Made by a program: the position numbers and the translations under genes. From Flaviramulus sp. BrNp1-15 (GTDB taxonomy: Bacteria > Bacteroidota > Bacteroidia > Flavobacteriales > Flavobacteriaceae), in the NCBI RefSeq assembly GCF_022259695.1, contig NZ_CP092099.1, forward strand, positions 3,184,001 to 3,248,000: a DNA stretch of 64,000 nucleotides, in the 5' to 3' direction. Within the stretch, counting starts at the first letter, position 1. The number at the start of each line of letters is the position of its first letter. The notes under the pieces are model-generated. The model saw only the letters and a program-made list of their open reading frames with translations, had not been told where the DNA came from and did not search any database. Below are positions 46,568-54,057 of the stretch, piece by piece.

Positions 46568-47104
46568 TTAATTTAAAAAATGTTTTAACTCTGTTTCTAA
46601 TTCATCGTAAGTGAATGATTGCTCAAAAAATTTCTTAGTATTGTTTTTATAAATGATGGTTGCTGGTATGGATCCTGACCATGTTTTGTCTACTTTAGGA
46701 ATCCATGTATTCATATCAACATCATCTAAAGCTATTACTTTTGATGTTAACTTTCTATCTTTTATAAACGGTTTCAATTTTTTATCGTACAAATGAGGAA
46801 AATCTAAACTAACCAAAATAACTTCTACGTTTTTAGTTTTGTACTCTTCATTTAACTTCTCAAAATATGGCAATTCTTTAACGCATGGAGCACACCAAGT
46901 AGCCCAAAAGTTTACAACGTAAATCTTATCATCTTTTTTGTTCAAAAACTTTTCAAAGCCATTAAAATCGTAAACTTCTAGTTCAATTTCATTTATCTTA
47001 GAGTCATTTTTTTCAACAGCTTGAACAACTGTTGTTTTTTCTTTTTGATCATTTTTACATGCCAAAAAAGAAAGACAAATAATAACTATAATTTTAAATT
47101 TCAT
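46568..47104 (-). CDS. TlpA-like thioredoxin-fold lipoprotein
   Basis: The 178-residue product (from the ATG at 47104) has the lipobox FLAC (Cys16) and a thioredoxin fold with the active site WCAPC in NFWATWCAPCVKEL. TlpA/ResA-like proteins reduce disulfides in the periplasm. The frame is open to a TTG at 47152, but the ATG directly before the lipoprotein signal is the natural start. It is co-transcribed with the redoxin gene. Confidence 0.88.
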   Translation of the reverse strand: MKFKIIVIICLSFLACKNDQKEKTTVVQAVEKNDSKINEIELEVYDFNGFEKFLNKKDDKIYVVNFWATWCAPCVKELPYFEKLNEEYKTKNVEVILVSLDFPHLYDKKLKPFIKDRKLTSKVIALDDVDMNTWIPKVDKTWSGSIPATIIYKNNTKKFFEQSFTYDELETELKHFLN

Positions 47105-47195
47105 ATATTCTTTCTGGTGTTTGGGAATTTGTATAGCAATAAATTTATACAATACTTAATAACTGTAGCCGACTTTTAACATAAAATTAGCGTAG

Positions 47196-48917
47196 TTATC
47201 TTCTTAAAGCAAAGTGACCTTTATAGATTTTTCCGTTAGAGTCTTTTGCATAATACCAATAATCAGAATCTGGCAACAATTCTCCATTCATTGTACCATT
47301 CCAACCTTCTCCATTCGGGCTTATTTGTTTTATCAATTTCCCATATTGATTGTAAATAAATATAGATTCAATAGTAAAATCATGATTACTTTGTGGTTTA
47401 TATTGCCAAACATCATTAAAACCATCTGCATTTGGTGTGAAAAATCTTGGAAAAATATCTAAATTCAATTCTCTAATTCTATATTCTGCTTTACCACAAC
47501 CATTTTTATTTCTTACATAAATATTTCTGGTATCAATAGGTGCATTATCAAAAAAATTACTGTCTTGAAAAGGTCCATTTTCACTTATAACCGAGTATTC
47601 ATAATTTCCATTACCAGATACATTAATTAAAATTTCAAGTCCACCAGAAACTTGAGAGACCTCTACATTATCAATTGTAATCAATCCATTGGTAGCAATT
47701 ACATTAAATGTTTTAAAGGAGGAACATTCTGTATCTAAATTTTCATTATCAGGAAAATTAAAAGCTTCGTAAATGTAGTTACCAGATTCATTAATACTAA
47801 CTTGACTTTCCTCAGAAATTAAAACTTCATCACCATTCGCATCAATAGCATACCATCTATATCCATCTGCGTCATCAGAAGAACTTATTATAGTTGAATT
47901 TTGGTCTAAACAAACCTCAACTACATCAGGAAAATTTATATCAGGATTTAATGTTGTTAACTCACCTGTATCAATATCGAAAAATGGACCACACCCTAAA
48001 ATTGTGGAAAAACTACTTTGTGTACATCCTAATGCATCTCCAGAATCATTAAAAGGAATAACTCTAATGAAATATAAGCTATTAGATTCGAAATTAAGAA
48101 CAAATGTTGAGTTTGTAAAAAAGATACCTTCGTCTAAAATATCGTTTTCAAAAGGAGAAGAACCAATATAAACTTTATAACCTGTTGCTCCTAGTGAGGC
48201 TTCCCATTCTATAAAAGGAGATAAAGGCACATTGGTTTGACCATTAACTGGATAAATTAGTGGGCTACAAATTGGTAAAGCTGCAAGAGTACCAGTTATA
48301 AAACTTTCTTCGCTACAAGAAGTTTGGTTTCCGTTTTCGTTATAGGGTATTAGGTTAACAAAAATTTCAGTTAATGGAGGCAAATCAATTGCTGGGTTAT
48401 ATTGCAAAACATTACCTACATCTAAATTATTTATTAAATCTCCTGAGCCAGACGTTGTTCCTACACTAATAAAATAACCTGTTGCTCCAATAGCATAATT
48501 CCAACTAATATTCGCACCTACATTTATATTTACGGCCCCGTTTGAAGGTCTTATCAAATTTGTACAGTTTGGTGCAGTTGTGATATCTTCTGTGAAGAAT
48601 GATTCTGTTTGACAAACTACATCTGGCTGATCAAAGAAAAAAAGCGTAATGGTAACAAATATTTCTGTATTATCAGGCAATCCTAATGGTGGGGTATAAA
48701 AGTTTGTACCTGTTTGAGTTGAAATTAAATCTCCTCCACCTGAAAAAGTTCCTATATTAATTATGTATCCAGTTGCTCCATCAACATTATTCCAAGTTAT
48801 AGTTGTATTTACTGGAACATTAGTTGAACCATTCGTAGGACTAGTAAGCCTTGGACATGTTTGTCCATTTACACTCATCGTTATAAAAAAACCTAGCAAA
48901 AAGAATAACTTATGCAT
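47196..48917 (-). CDS. Type IX secreted protein with Fn3-like repeats and type-B sorting domain
   Basis: This 573-residue protein has a signal peptide ending near NGQ (19) and three homologous repeats of about 95 residues (about 20-310). Each opens with C-P/T-x-L-x-x-P-x-N-G and contains W-x-x-x-x-G-A-T-G-Y, resembling fibronectin type III modules. An unassigned region (about 310-480) follows, and then the C-terminal type-B sorting domain beginning FPRFFTPNADGFNDVW and ending YKGHFALRR. That domain directs export by the type IX secretion system used in gliding bacteria. It probably functions at the cell surface or in adhesion. Confidence 0.9.
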   Translation of the reverse strand: MHKLFFLLGFFITMSVNGQTCPRLTSPTNGSTNVPVNTTITWNNVDGATGYIINIGTFSGGGDLISTQTGTNFYTPPLGLPDNTEIFVTITLFFFDQPDVVCQTESFFTEDITTAPNCTNLIRPSNGAVNINVGANISWNYAIGATGYFISVGTTSGSGDLINNLDVGNVLQYNPAIDLPPLTEIFVNLIPYNENGNQTSCSEESFITGTLAALPICSPLIYPVNGQTNVPLSPFIEWEASLGATGYKVYIGSSPFENDILDEGIFFTNSTFVLNFESNSLYFIRVIPFNDSGDALGCTQSSFSTILGCGPFFDIDTGELTTLNPDINFPDVVEVCLDQNSTIISSSDDADGYRWYAIDANGDEVLISEESQVSINESGNYIYEAFNFPDNENLDTECSSFKTFNVIATNGLITIDNVEVSQVSGGLEILINVSGNGNYEYSVISENGPFQDSNFFDNAPIDTRNIYVRNKNGCGKAEYRIRELNLDIFPRFFTPNADGFNDVWQYKPQSNHDFTIESIFIYNQYGKLIKQISPNGEGWNGTMNGELLPDSDYWYYAKDSNGKIYKGHFALRR

Positions 48918-49152
48918 TTAAAATAAAAACTTGAAAAACAAAATAAGTAATATTACTCGATTAATAGATGAAATTAATAAAAAGTGCTTAAAAAACAGGT
49001 TTCTTATTTTTATAAAAAAGCAAAAAACAACTATTTTAAGATTACAAAAGTTAATATCTCTTGATTAATTAATAAATTAATCAGCATTAAGCTTATTTAT
49101 TAGTAAAAAAATAACTTCATTAGTGAAAGTTTTTTATTTTAATTAAAAAATA
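48918..49152. other. AT-rich intergenic region upstream of trp promoter
   Basis: This stretch lies between the start of the type IX secreted protein gene (minus) and the trp promoter (plus). I see no gene-like frame and no hairpin. A promoter for the minus-strand gene should be here but no clean TAnnTTTG element is visible. Confidence 0.5.
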
Positions 49153-49183
49153 TTGGTTAATTATTTTTTCATTTCTATATTTG
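49153..49183 (+). promoter_or_regulatory. trp operon promoter
   Basis: TTG at 49153-49155 and TATATTTG at 49176-49183 are separated by 20 nt. They match the Bacteroidota -33 TTG and -7 TAnnTTTG pair at the expected spacing. The start point should fall near 49190, about 13 nt before the leader peptide ATG. Confidence 0.75.
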
Positions 49184-49202
49184 ATGCAACAAATAGCAAA
49201 AA

Positions 49203-49250
49203 ATGAATACAATTTTAAATAAAACTTGGTGGTGGTGCTTTCGAAACTAA
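49203..49250 (+). CDS. trpL: trp operon leader peptide (15 residues, WWW)
   Basis: This 15-codon frame encodes MNTILNKTWWWCFRN and stops at TAA (49248-49250). It has three consecutive Trp codons (TGG at 49227, 49230 and 49233). It lies just after the trp promoter and just before a strong intrinsic terminator. These are the expected parts of a ribosome-mediated attenuator: stalling at Trp codons would change folding of the downstream RNA. A CGAAA/TTTCG hairpin (49242-49246 with 49252-49256) surrounds the stop codon. Confidence 0.88.
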   Translation: MNTILNKTWWWCFRN

Positions 49251-49319
49251 CTTTCGTGAAGTAAAATCCTAGTATATTTAAAACTTAAAATATTCAAAAG
49301 GCTTGTCATTCACGACAAG
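49251..49319 (+). promoter_or_regulatory. trp antiterminator pairing
   Basis: CTTTCGTGAA (49251-49260), directly after the leader stop codon, can pair with TTCACGA-AAG at 49309-49319 with C316 bulged, giving 10 base pairs. The second partner covers the loop and part of the 3' arm of the terminator, so the two structures exclude each other. A ribosome stalled on the Trp codons would leave 49251-49260 free, while a ribosome at the stop codon would cover it. Confidence 0.75.
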
Positions 49320-49330
49320 CCTTTTTCTTT
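49296..49330 (+). terminator. trp attenuator terminator
   Basis: AAAAGGCTTGTC (49296-49307) and GACAAGCCTTTT (49314-49325) form a perfect 12-bp stem around ATTCAC. They are followed by a T-rich run, TCTTT. It lies 41 nt before the trpE ATG and inside the 5' leader, so it must be conditional if trpE is to be expressed. Confidence 0.88.
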
Positions 49331-49370
49331 GTTCTGTAAGCATTTTTCAGAATAAGTAAACTAACATTAA

Positions 49371-50777
49371 ATGAAAAAATACAGCCTATACACCCATCAT
49401 AAAAGAATCTTAACAGATACTATTACTCCTGTTACCGTGTATTATAAAATACGTGACAAATACCCTAATAGTATTCTTTTAGAAAGTGGTGATTACCACA
49501 GAAGTCATAAAAACTTTTCATATATATGTTTTAATCCTATTGCTTCAATTAAAGTTGAAAATGAAGTTATTTCAGAAACTTTTCCTGATGGCAATTCAAC
49601 TTCAATAGAAATAACAGAGAATGTTAATGTGGTTGAAGAAATCCATAATTTCACAAAGAAGTTTGATACTAAAACTGAAGAAAATTTCAAATTTATAAAT
49701 AACGGCATTTTTGGCTATACAGCTTATGATGCGGTTCGTTATTTTGAAGATATTCAAATCAGCAAAAAAGATGATTCAGTTATTATACCTGATGCTTATT
49801 ATGCTGTTTATAAAAATATTATTGCTATAAATCATTTTAAAAATGAGGCTTATATTTTTGCACATTGTTATGAGGATATGGATAACAATATCCATGAAAT
49901 TGATAAATTAATCAATGTTCAAAACTTTGCTTCATTTAACTTTAATTCAAAAGGAGACATTTTATCTAATTTAACTGATGAGGAATTTAAAGAACATGTA
50001 GAATTGGCAAGGAAACATTGTCATCGAGGTGATGTGTTTCAATTAGTACTTTCAAGGCGATTTTCGCAAAAATTCACAGGTGATGATTTTAATGTATATC
50101 GTGCCTTAAGAAGCATAAATCCATCACCTTACCTCTTTTATTTTGATTACGGTGATTTTAAAATATTTGGAAGTTCTCCTGAAGCACAACTTATTGTTTC
50201 TGATGGTTTAGCCGAAATTCATCCTATTGCTGGCACTTTTAAACGAACAGGTGATGAACATAAAGATGAAATTTTAGCCGAAAAACTAAAAAACGACGAC
50301 AAAGAAAATGCAGAACACGTAATGCTTGTAGATTTGGCAAGAAACGATTTAAGTCGCCACGGAAGTCAAGTAAAAGTAGAGACGTATCGCGAAGTTCAGT
50401 TTTTCTCACACGTTATTCATTTGGTGAGTAAGGTCGTGGGTAAAAAACATGATACAACCTCAACCATGCAAGTAGTTGCTGACACTTTTCCTGCTGGCAC
50501 ATTAAGTGGCGCACCAAAACACATGGCGATGCAACTTATTGAAAAATATGAAAAAACTAATCGTGGTTATTATGGTGGAGCCATTGGGTTTATGGATTTT
50601 GACGGCAATTTTAATCACGCTATAATGATTAGAACTTTTTTAAGTAAAGACTATAAATTAAATTGGCAAGCAGGCGCAGGATTGGTTTCAAAATCGAACC
50701 AAGAAAACGAATTACAAGAAGTATACAACAAGCTTGGAGCTTTAACTAAAGCCATTAAATTAGCAGAAGACATATAA
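49371..50777 (+). CDS. trpE: Anthranilate synthase component I
   Basis: The 468-residue chorismate-binding enzyme makes anthranilate from chorismate with ammonia supplied by TrpG. Visible motifs include the feedback-site region LLESGDYHRSHKNFS, the catalytic FQLVLSRRF, SPEAQL, HPIAGTFKRTGDE, ENAEHVMLVDLARNDLSRHG, and FPAGTLSGAPK. The C-terminal YYGGAIGFMDFDG and QAGAGLV segments complete the active site. It is the first structural gene of the trp operon and ends 1 nt before trpG. Confidence 0.97.
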   Translation: MKKYSLYTHHKRILTDTITPVTVYYKIRDKYPNSILLESGDYHRSHKNFSYICFNPIASIKVENEVISETFPDGNSTSIEITENVNVVEEIHNFTKKFDTKTEENFKFINNGIFGYTAYDAVRYFEDIQISKKDDSVIIPDAYYAVYKNIIAINHFKNEAYIFAHCYEDMDNNIHEIDKLINVQNFASFNFNSKGDILSNLTDEEFKEHVELARKHCHRGDVFQLVLSRRFSQKFTGDDFNVYRALRSINPSPYLFYFDYGDFKIFGSSPEAQLIVSDGLAEIHPIAGTFKRTGDEHKDEILAEKLKNDDKENAEHVMLVDLARNDLSRHGSQVKVETYREVQFFSHVIHLVSKVVGKKHDTTSTMQVVADTFPAGTLSGAPKHMAMQLIEKYEKTNRGYYGGAIGFMDFDGNFNHAIMIRTFLSKDYKLNWQAGAGLVSKSNQENELQEVYNKLGALTKAIKLAEDI

Positions 50778-50778
50778 A

Positions 50779-51345
50779 ATGAAAAAGATATTAGTTATAG
50801 ATAATTACGATAGTTTTACATACAATCTGGTGCATTATTTAGAAGATTTAAATTGTGATGTTACCGTTGTAAGAAACGATAAATTAGCTTTAGAAGATGT
50901 TGAACCTTTTGATAAAATTGTACTATCTCCTGGTCCTGGAATTCCTGATGAAGCTGGTTTATTAAAAGCTATTATTGCAAAATATGCACCAACAAAAAGT
51001 ATTTTAGGCGTTTGTTTGGGGCAACAAGCTATTGGAGAAGTTTTTGGTGGAAGCCTTATTAATCTAGACGATGTTTATCATGGAGTAGCAACCAATGTTA
51101 CCATAAGTGTTGATGATGAACCCATTTTTAAAGGTTTAGATAAAAACATAGAAGTTGGTCGCTATCATTCTTGGGTTGTAAATCCTAATTTACCCGATAG
51201 TTTAGAAGCTACATCTTTTGATGAAAACGGACAAATTATGTCTTTACGTCATAAAGTTTACGATGTTAAAGGTGTTCAATATCATCCAGAATCGGTGTTA
51301 ACACCAGATGGAAAACAAATACTTGAAAATTGGTTAAATTCTTAA
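50779..51345 (+). CDS. trpG: Anthranilate synthase glutamine amidotransferase component
   Basis: The 188-residue class I amidotransferase has the catalytic Cys79 in LGVCLGQQAIGE and the His-Glu pair in VQYHPESVLTPDG. It provides ammonia to TrpE. The related PabA has nearly the same sequence, but the location within the trp operon settles the main role. Confidence 0.97.
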   Translation: MKKILVIDNYDSFTYNLVHYLEDLNCDVTVVRNDKLALEDVEPFDKIVLSPGPGIPDEAGLLKAIIAKYAPTKSILGVCLGQQAIGEVFGGSLINLDDVYHGVATNVTISVDDEPIFKGLDKNIEVGRYHSWVVNPNLPDSLEATSFDENGQIMSLRHKVYDVKGVQYHPESVLTPDGKQILENWLNS

Positions 51346-51348
51346 GGC

Positions 51349-52341
51349 ATGAAAGACGTATTAAACAGACTCATAAACCACGAAACCATTTCAAGTGAAG
51401 AGGCTAAACAAATTTTGGTAAACATTTCTAACGATATGTATAACCAAAGCCAGATTGCTTGTTTTCTTTCGGTTTTTATGATGCGAAGCATAACCATAGA
51501 AGAATTACAAGGATTTAGAGATGCGCTTTTAGAACTTTGTGTTGCCATAAACCTTGACGAATTTAATGCTATAGATATTGTGGGTACTGGTGGAGATGGA
51601 AAAAACACATTCAACATCTCAACCCTATCATCTTTTGTTACTGCTGGTGCTGGCGTTAATGTTTCTAAACATGGTAATTATGGAGTATCATCTACTTCTG
51701 GCTCCTCAAACGTTATGGAACATTTAGGCGTGAAATTTTCTAATGATGAAGCCTTTCTAAAACGTTCTTTAGACCAAGCAGGAATTTGCATTTTGCACGC
51801 ACCATTGTTTCATCCAGCAATGAAAAATGTAGCTCCTATTCGTAAAGCATTAGGCGTTAAAACCTTTTTTAATATGTTAGGGCCTATGGTAAACCCATCA
51901 TTTCCAAAAAATCAAATGTTGGGTGTTTTTAATTTAGAAGTTTTACGACTGTATAGCTTTCTATACCAAAATACCGATAAAAATTACAACATCGTTTTTG
52001 CTCTAGATGGTTATGATGAAATTTCGTTAACAGGACAAGCAAAAATTGTTTCAAATCATTCTGAAACTCTTTTTTCACCAGAAGATTTAGGGCTTTCAAC
52101 AATAAAACAAGAAGATATTTTTGGAGGCAATACTGTTGCTGAAGCTGCAAAAATATTTGTAGACATCATTAACGGAAAAGGCTCTGAAGCACAAAACAAT
52201 GTAGTTTGTACCAATGCAGGTTTAGCAATAGCAACTACAAAACAAATCACACACAAAGAAGGTTTTGAAATGGCAAAAGAATCCTTGTTTTCTGGAAAAG
52301 CCAAAGTAAGTTTAGATAAATTGATTGAGCTAAGTAAATGA
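51349..52341 (+). CDS. trpD: Anthranilate phosphoribosyltransferase
   Basis: The 330-residue enzyme joins anthranilate to PRPP. It has the GTGGDGKNTFNIS phosphate-binding loop, KHGNYGVSSTSGSSNVMEHLGV, and HPAMKNVAPIRKALGVKTFFNMLGP. These are the family hallmarks. Its stop overlaps the trpC start (ATGA). Confidence 0.97.
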   Translation: MKDVLNRLINHETISSEEAKQILVNISNDMYNQSQIACFLSVFMMRSITIEELQGFRDALLELCVAINLDEFNAIDIVGTGGDGKNTFNISTLSSFVTAGAGVNVSKHGNYGVSSTSGSSNVMEHLGVKFSNDEAFLKRSLDQAGICILHAPLFHPAMKNVAPIRKALGVKTFFNMLGPMVNPSFPKNQMLGVFNLEVLRLYSFLYQNTDKNYNIVFALDGYDEISLTGQAKIVSNHSETLFSPEDLGLSTIKQEDIFGGNTVAEAAKIFVDIINGKGSEAQNNVVCTNAGLAIATTKQITHKEGFEMAKESLFSGKAKVSLDKLIELSK

Positions 52342-53123
52342 ACATTTTAGATAAAATAACACTTGATAAAAGGAAAGAAGTAGACTTACGAAAAAGTCTA
52401 ATTCCAGTTACTCAATTAGAGCAATCTGTTTTATTTGAAAGACAAACCGCTTCACTTGCAAACAAGTTGAGACACAGTAAATCGGGTATCATAGCAGAAC
52501 ATAAACGTCGTTCACCTTCAAAATCGATCATCAACAACAATTTAAATGTTCAAGATGTTGCAAAAGGTTATGAAAATGCAGGTGTTTGTGGCATGTCTGT
52601 TTTAACAGATGGAAAGTATTTTGGTGGCTCGTTAGACGATTTACTTATAGCTAGAGCAAGTTGCAATTTACCCTTGTTACGAAAAGAATTCATCATTGAT
52701 GAATATCAAATTTTAGAAGCCAAAGCCTATGGTGCAGATGTAATTTTATTAATTGCTGCAATTTTAACCCGACAAGAAATAAAACAGTTTTCAGAATTAG
52801 CAAAAAGTTTAAAACTTGATGTGCTGTTAGAAGTTCATAATGAAGAAGAATTGCATAAATCTATTATGCCAAGTTTGGATATGCTTGGAGTAAACAACAG
52901 AAACTTAAAAACATTTGATGTTAGTTTAGAAACCAGTAAAACTTTAAGCACGTTAATTCCAGATGATTTTGTGAAGGTCTCAGAAAGCGGCATTAGCAAC
53001 ATTGAAGCTATTAAGGAATTACAACCTTATGGTTATCAAGGCTTTTTAATTGGCGAAAACTTTATGAAAACAAATAATCCTGGAGAAAGCGCAACAGCAT
53101 TTATTAAAGCATTAAACGCATGA
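52338..53123 (+). CDS. trpC: Indole-3-glycerol phosphate synthase
   Basis: The 261-residue TIM-barrel enzyme has IIAEHKRRSPSKS, GMSVLTDGKYFGGSLDDL, PLLRKEFIIDEYQI, and the VNNRNLKTF and VSESGI segments of the active site. It converts CdRP to indole glycerol phosphate. Both ends overlap neighbours by 4 nt, with trpD and trpF, suggesting translational coupling. Confidence 0.97.
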   Translation: MNILDKITLDKRKEVDLRKSLIPVTQLEQSVLFERQTASLANKLRHSKSGIIAEHKRRSPSKSIINNNLNVQDVAKGYENAGVCGMSVLTDGKYFGGSLDDLLIARASCNLPLLRKEFIIDEYQILEAKAYGADVILLIAAILTRQEIKQFSELAKSLKLDVLLEVHNEEELHKSIMPSLDMLGVNNRNLKTFDVSLETSKTLSTLIPDDFVKVSESGISNIEAIKELQPYGYQGFLIGENFMKTNNPGESATAFIKALNA

Positions 53124-53881
53124 AACTAAAGGTTTGTGGAATGAAATATCAAGATAACATTATACATGTTGCTGCACTGCAACCTGATTATCTTGGGTTT
53201 ATATTTTACGAAAAATCCGCAAGAAAATTTGATTCTGAAACTATTCCAGATATTCCAAAAAACATAAAAAAAGTTGGTGTTTTTGTTGATGCAGATATTA
53301 AATATGTTATTGCTAAAATAGATAAAAACGATTTACAAGCAGTTCAATTACATGGCAATGAAACGCCTGAATATTGTGATGCATTGAAACGTCATTACGA
53401 GGAGATCAACGACGAAGTAATCTCATCACAAAAAGCAGATTGCCACGACTCAGAAAAACAGTCTCGCAATGACGAAAAACTCGAAATCATTAAAGTCTTT
53501 TCCATAAAAAATGAATTTGATTTTGATGTTTTAAAGCTTTATGAAGATGTATGTGATTACTTTTTATTTGATACAAAAGGCAAATTACCCGGTGGAAATG
53601 GTTACACATTCAATTGGAATGTGTTAAACAATTACCCATCTATAAAACCATATTTTTTAAGTGGTGGCATTGGTTTAAACGAAATAGAAAACATAAAAGA
53701 ATTCCAAAAAAGTGAAGCTTCAAAATATTGCTATGCTATTGATGTAAACAGCAAATTTGAAACTGAACCGGGATTTAAAAAAATTGAAGATTTAAAAAGA
53801 TTCAAACAAGAATTTAAAATATTAAACGAACTTGAAATTCCGACACAGTCGGAAAAGTCAAAATTCAGAAATAGTGAGTGA
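53120..53881 (+). CDS. trpF: Phosphoribosylanthranilate isomerase with in-frame repeat insertion
   Basis: The 253-residue enzyme keeps the catalytic Cys6 (VCGMK) and Asp151 (LFDTKG), AVQLHGNE and the LSGGIGLNEI phosphate site. It is longer than the usual 200-220 residues. Residues 91-118 (53390-53474) coincide exactly with a palindromic repeat whose ends are 12-nt inverted repeats. This segment is hydrophilic and sits after the LHGNETPEYC helix, where an extra loop could be tolerated. The last 17 residues are also repeat-derived. Apart from these parts the core looks intact, so activity is plausible but not certain. Confidence 0.93.
   Translation: MKLKVCGMKYQDNIIHVAALQPDYLGFIFYEKSARKFDSETIPDIPKNIKKVGVFVDADIKYVIAKIDKNDLQAVQLHGNETPEYCDALKRHYEEINDEVISSQKADCHDSEKQSRNDEKLEIIKVFSIKNEFDFDVLKLYEDVCDYFLFDTKGKLPGGNGYTFNWNVLNNYPSIKPYFLSGGIGLNEIENIKEFQKSEASKYCYAIDVNSKFETEPGFKKIEDLKRFKQEFKILNELEIPTQSEKSKFRNSE
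53390..53474. repeat. 85-nt palindromic repeat inserted in frame in trpF
   Basis: The element begins CGTCATTACGAG (53390-53401) and ends CTCGCAATGACG (53463-53474), inverted repeats matching at 11 of 12 positions. The interior has a second imperfect inverted pair (GACGAAGTAATCT and AGATTGCCACGAC). This is the widely distributed CGTCATTGCGAG-type interspersed repeat, normally intergenic. Here it is translated as residues 91-118 of TrpF without a stop codon. Confidence 0.88.
53838..53854. repeat. Hairpin in the 3' end of trpF
   Basis: TTCCGAC, ACA and GTCGGAA form a perfect 7-bp stem-loop within the last codons of trpF (residues 240-245). Together with the following inverted pair it suggests that the natural trpF terminus was replaced by repeat sequence. 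Confidence 0.65.
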
Positions 53882-54047
53882 AAGAATGAAGATGCGAAGC
53901 GAAGCTTCAAGCACGAAATTCTGAAAACGAATGATGCTTTAGCAATTTCCTAATTTTGAAATGATTTTTTGGTTCGTTTTGTATCAAGACAAAATGAACA
54001 AAGAAATAAAAAGATAACATTAAACAGATTCCTGCCTTCGCAGGAAT
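53864..54047. repeat. Composite hairpin repeats between trpF and trpB
   Basis: Three further inverted repeats lie here. TTCAGAA (53864-53870) pairs with TTCTGAA (53919-53925), enclosing GAAGC-GAA-GCTTC (53896-53908). TTCGTTTTGT (53973-53982) pairs with ACAAAATGAA (53989-53998) with one G-U pair. ATTCCTGC (54028-54035) pairs perfectly with GCAGGAAT (54040-54047) around CTTC. The last is a common flavobacterial short palindrome. No gene-like frame is present in 53882-54057. Confidence 0.75.
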
Positions 54048-54057
54048 GACAGAAATT

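Noticed and set aside
48330-48345. CGTTTTCG half-site inside the type IX substrate gene
   Set aside because: It has no palindromic partner and lies within coding sequence, so it is not counted as an operator copy.
53390-53474. Frameshift or sequencing error as the cause of the long TrpF
   Set aside because: The frame stays open on both sides with intact catalytic motifs, and the extra segment coincides with a repeat having inverted ends.
54046-54057. Upstream in-frame ATG for trpB
   Set aside because: It lies in the hairpin repeat (GCAGGAATGAC), and the conserved TrpB N-terminus begins at the ATG at 54058.
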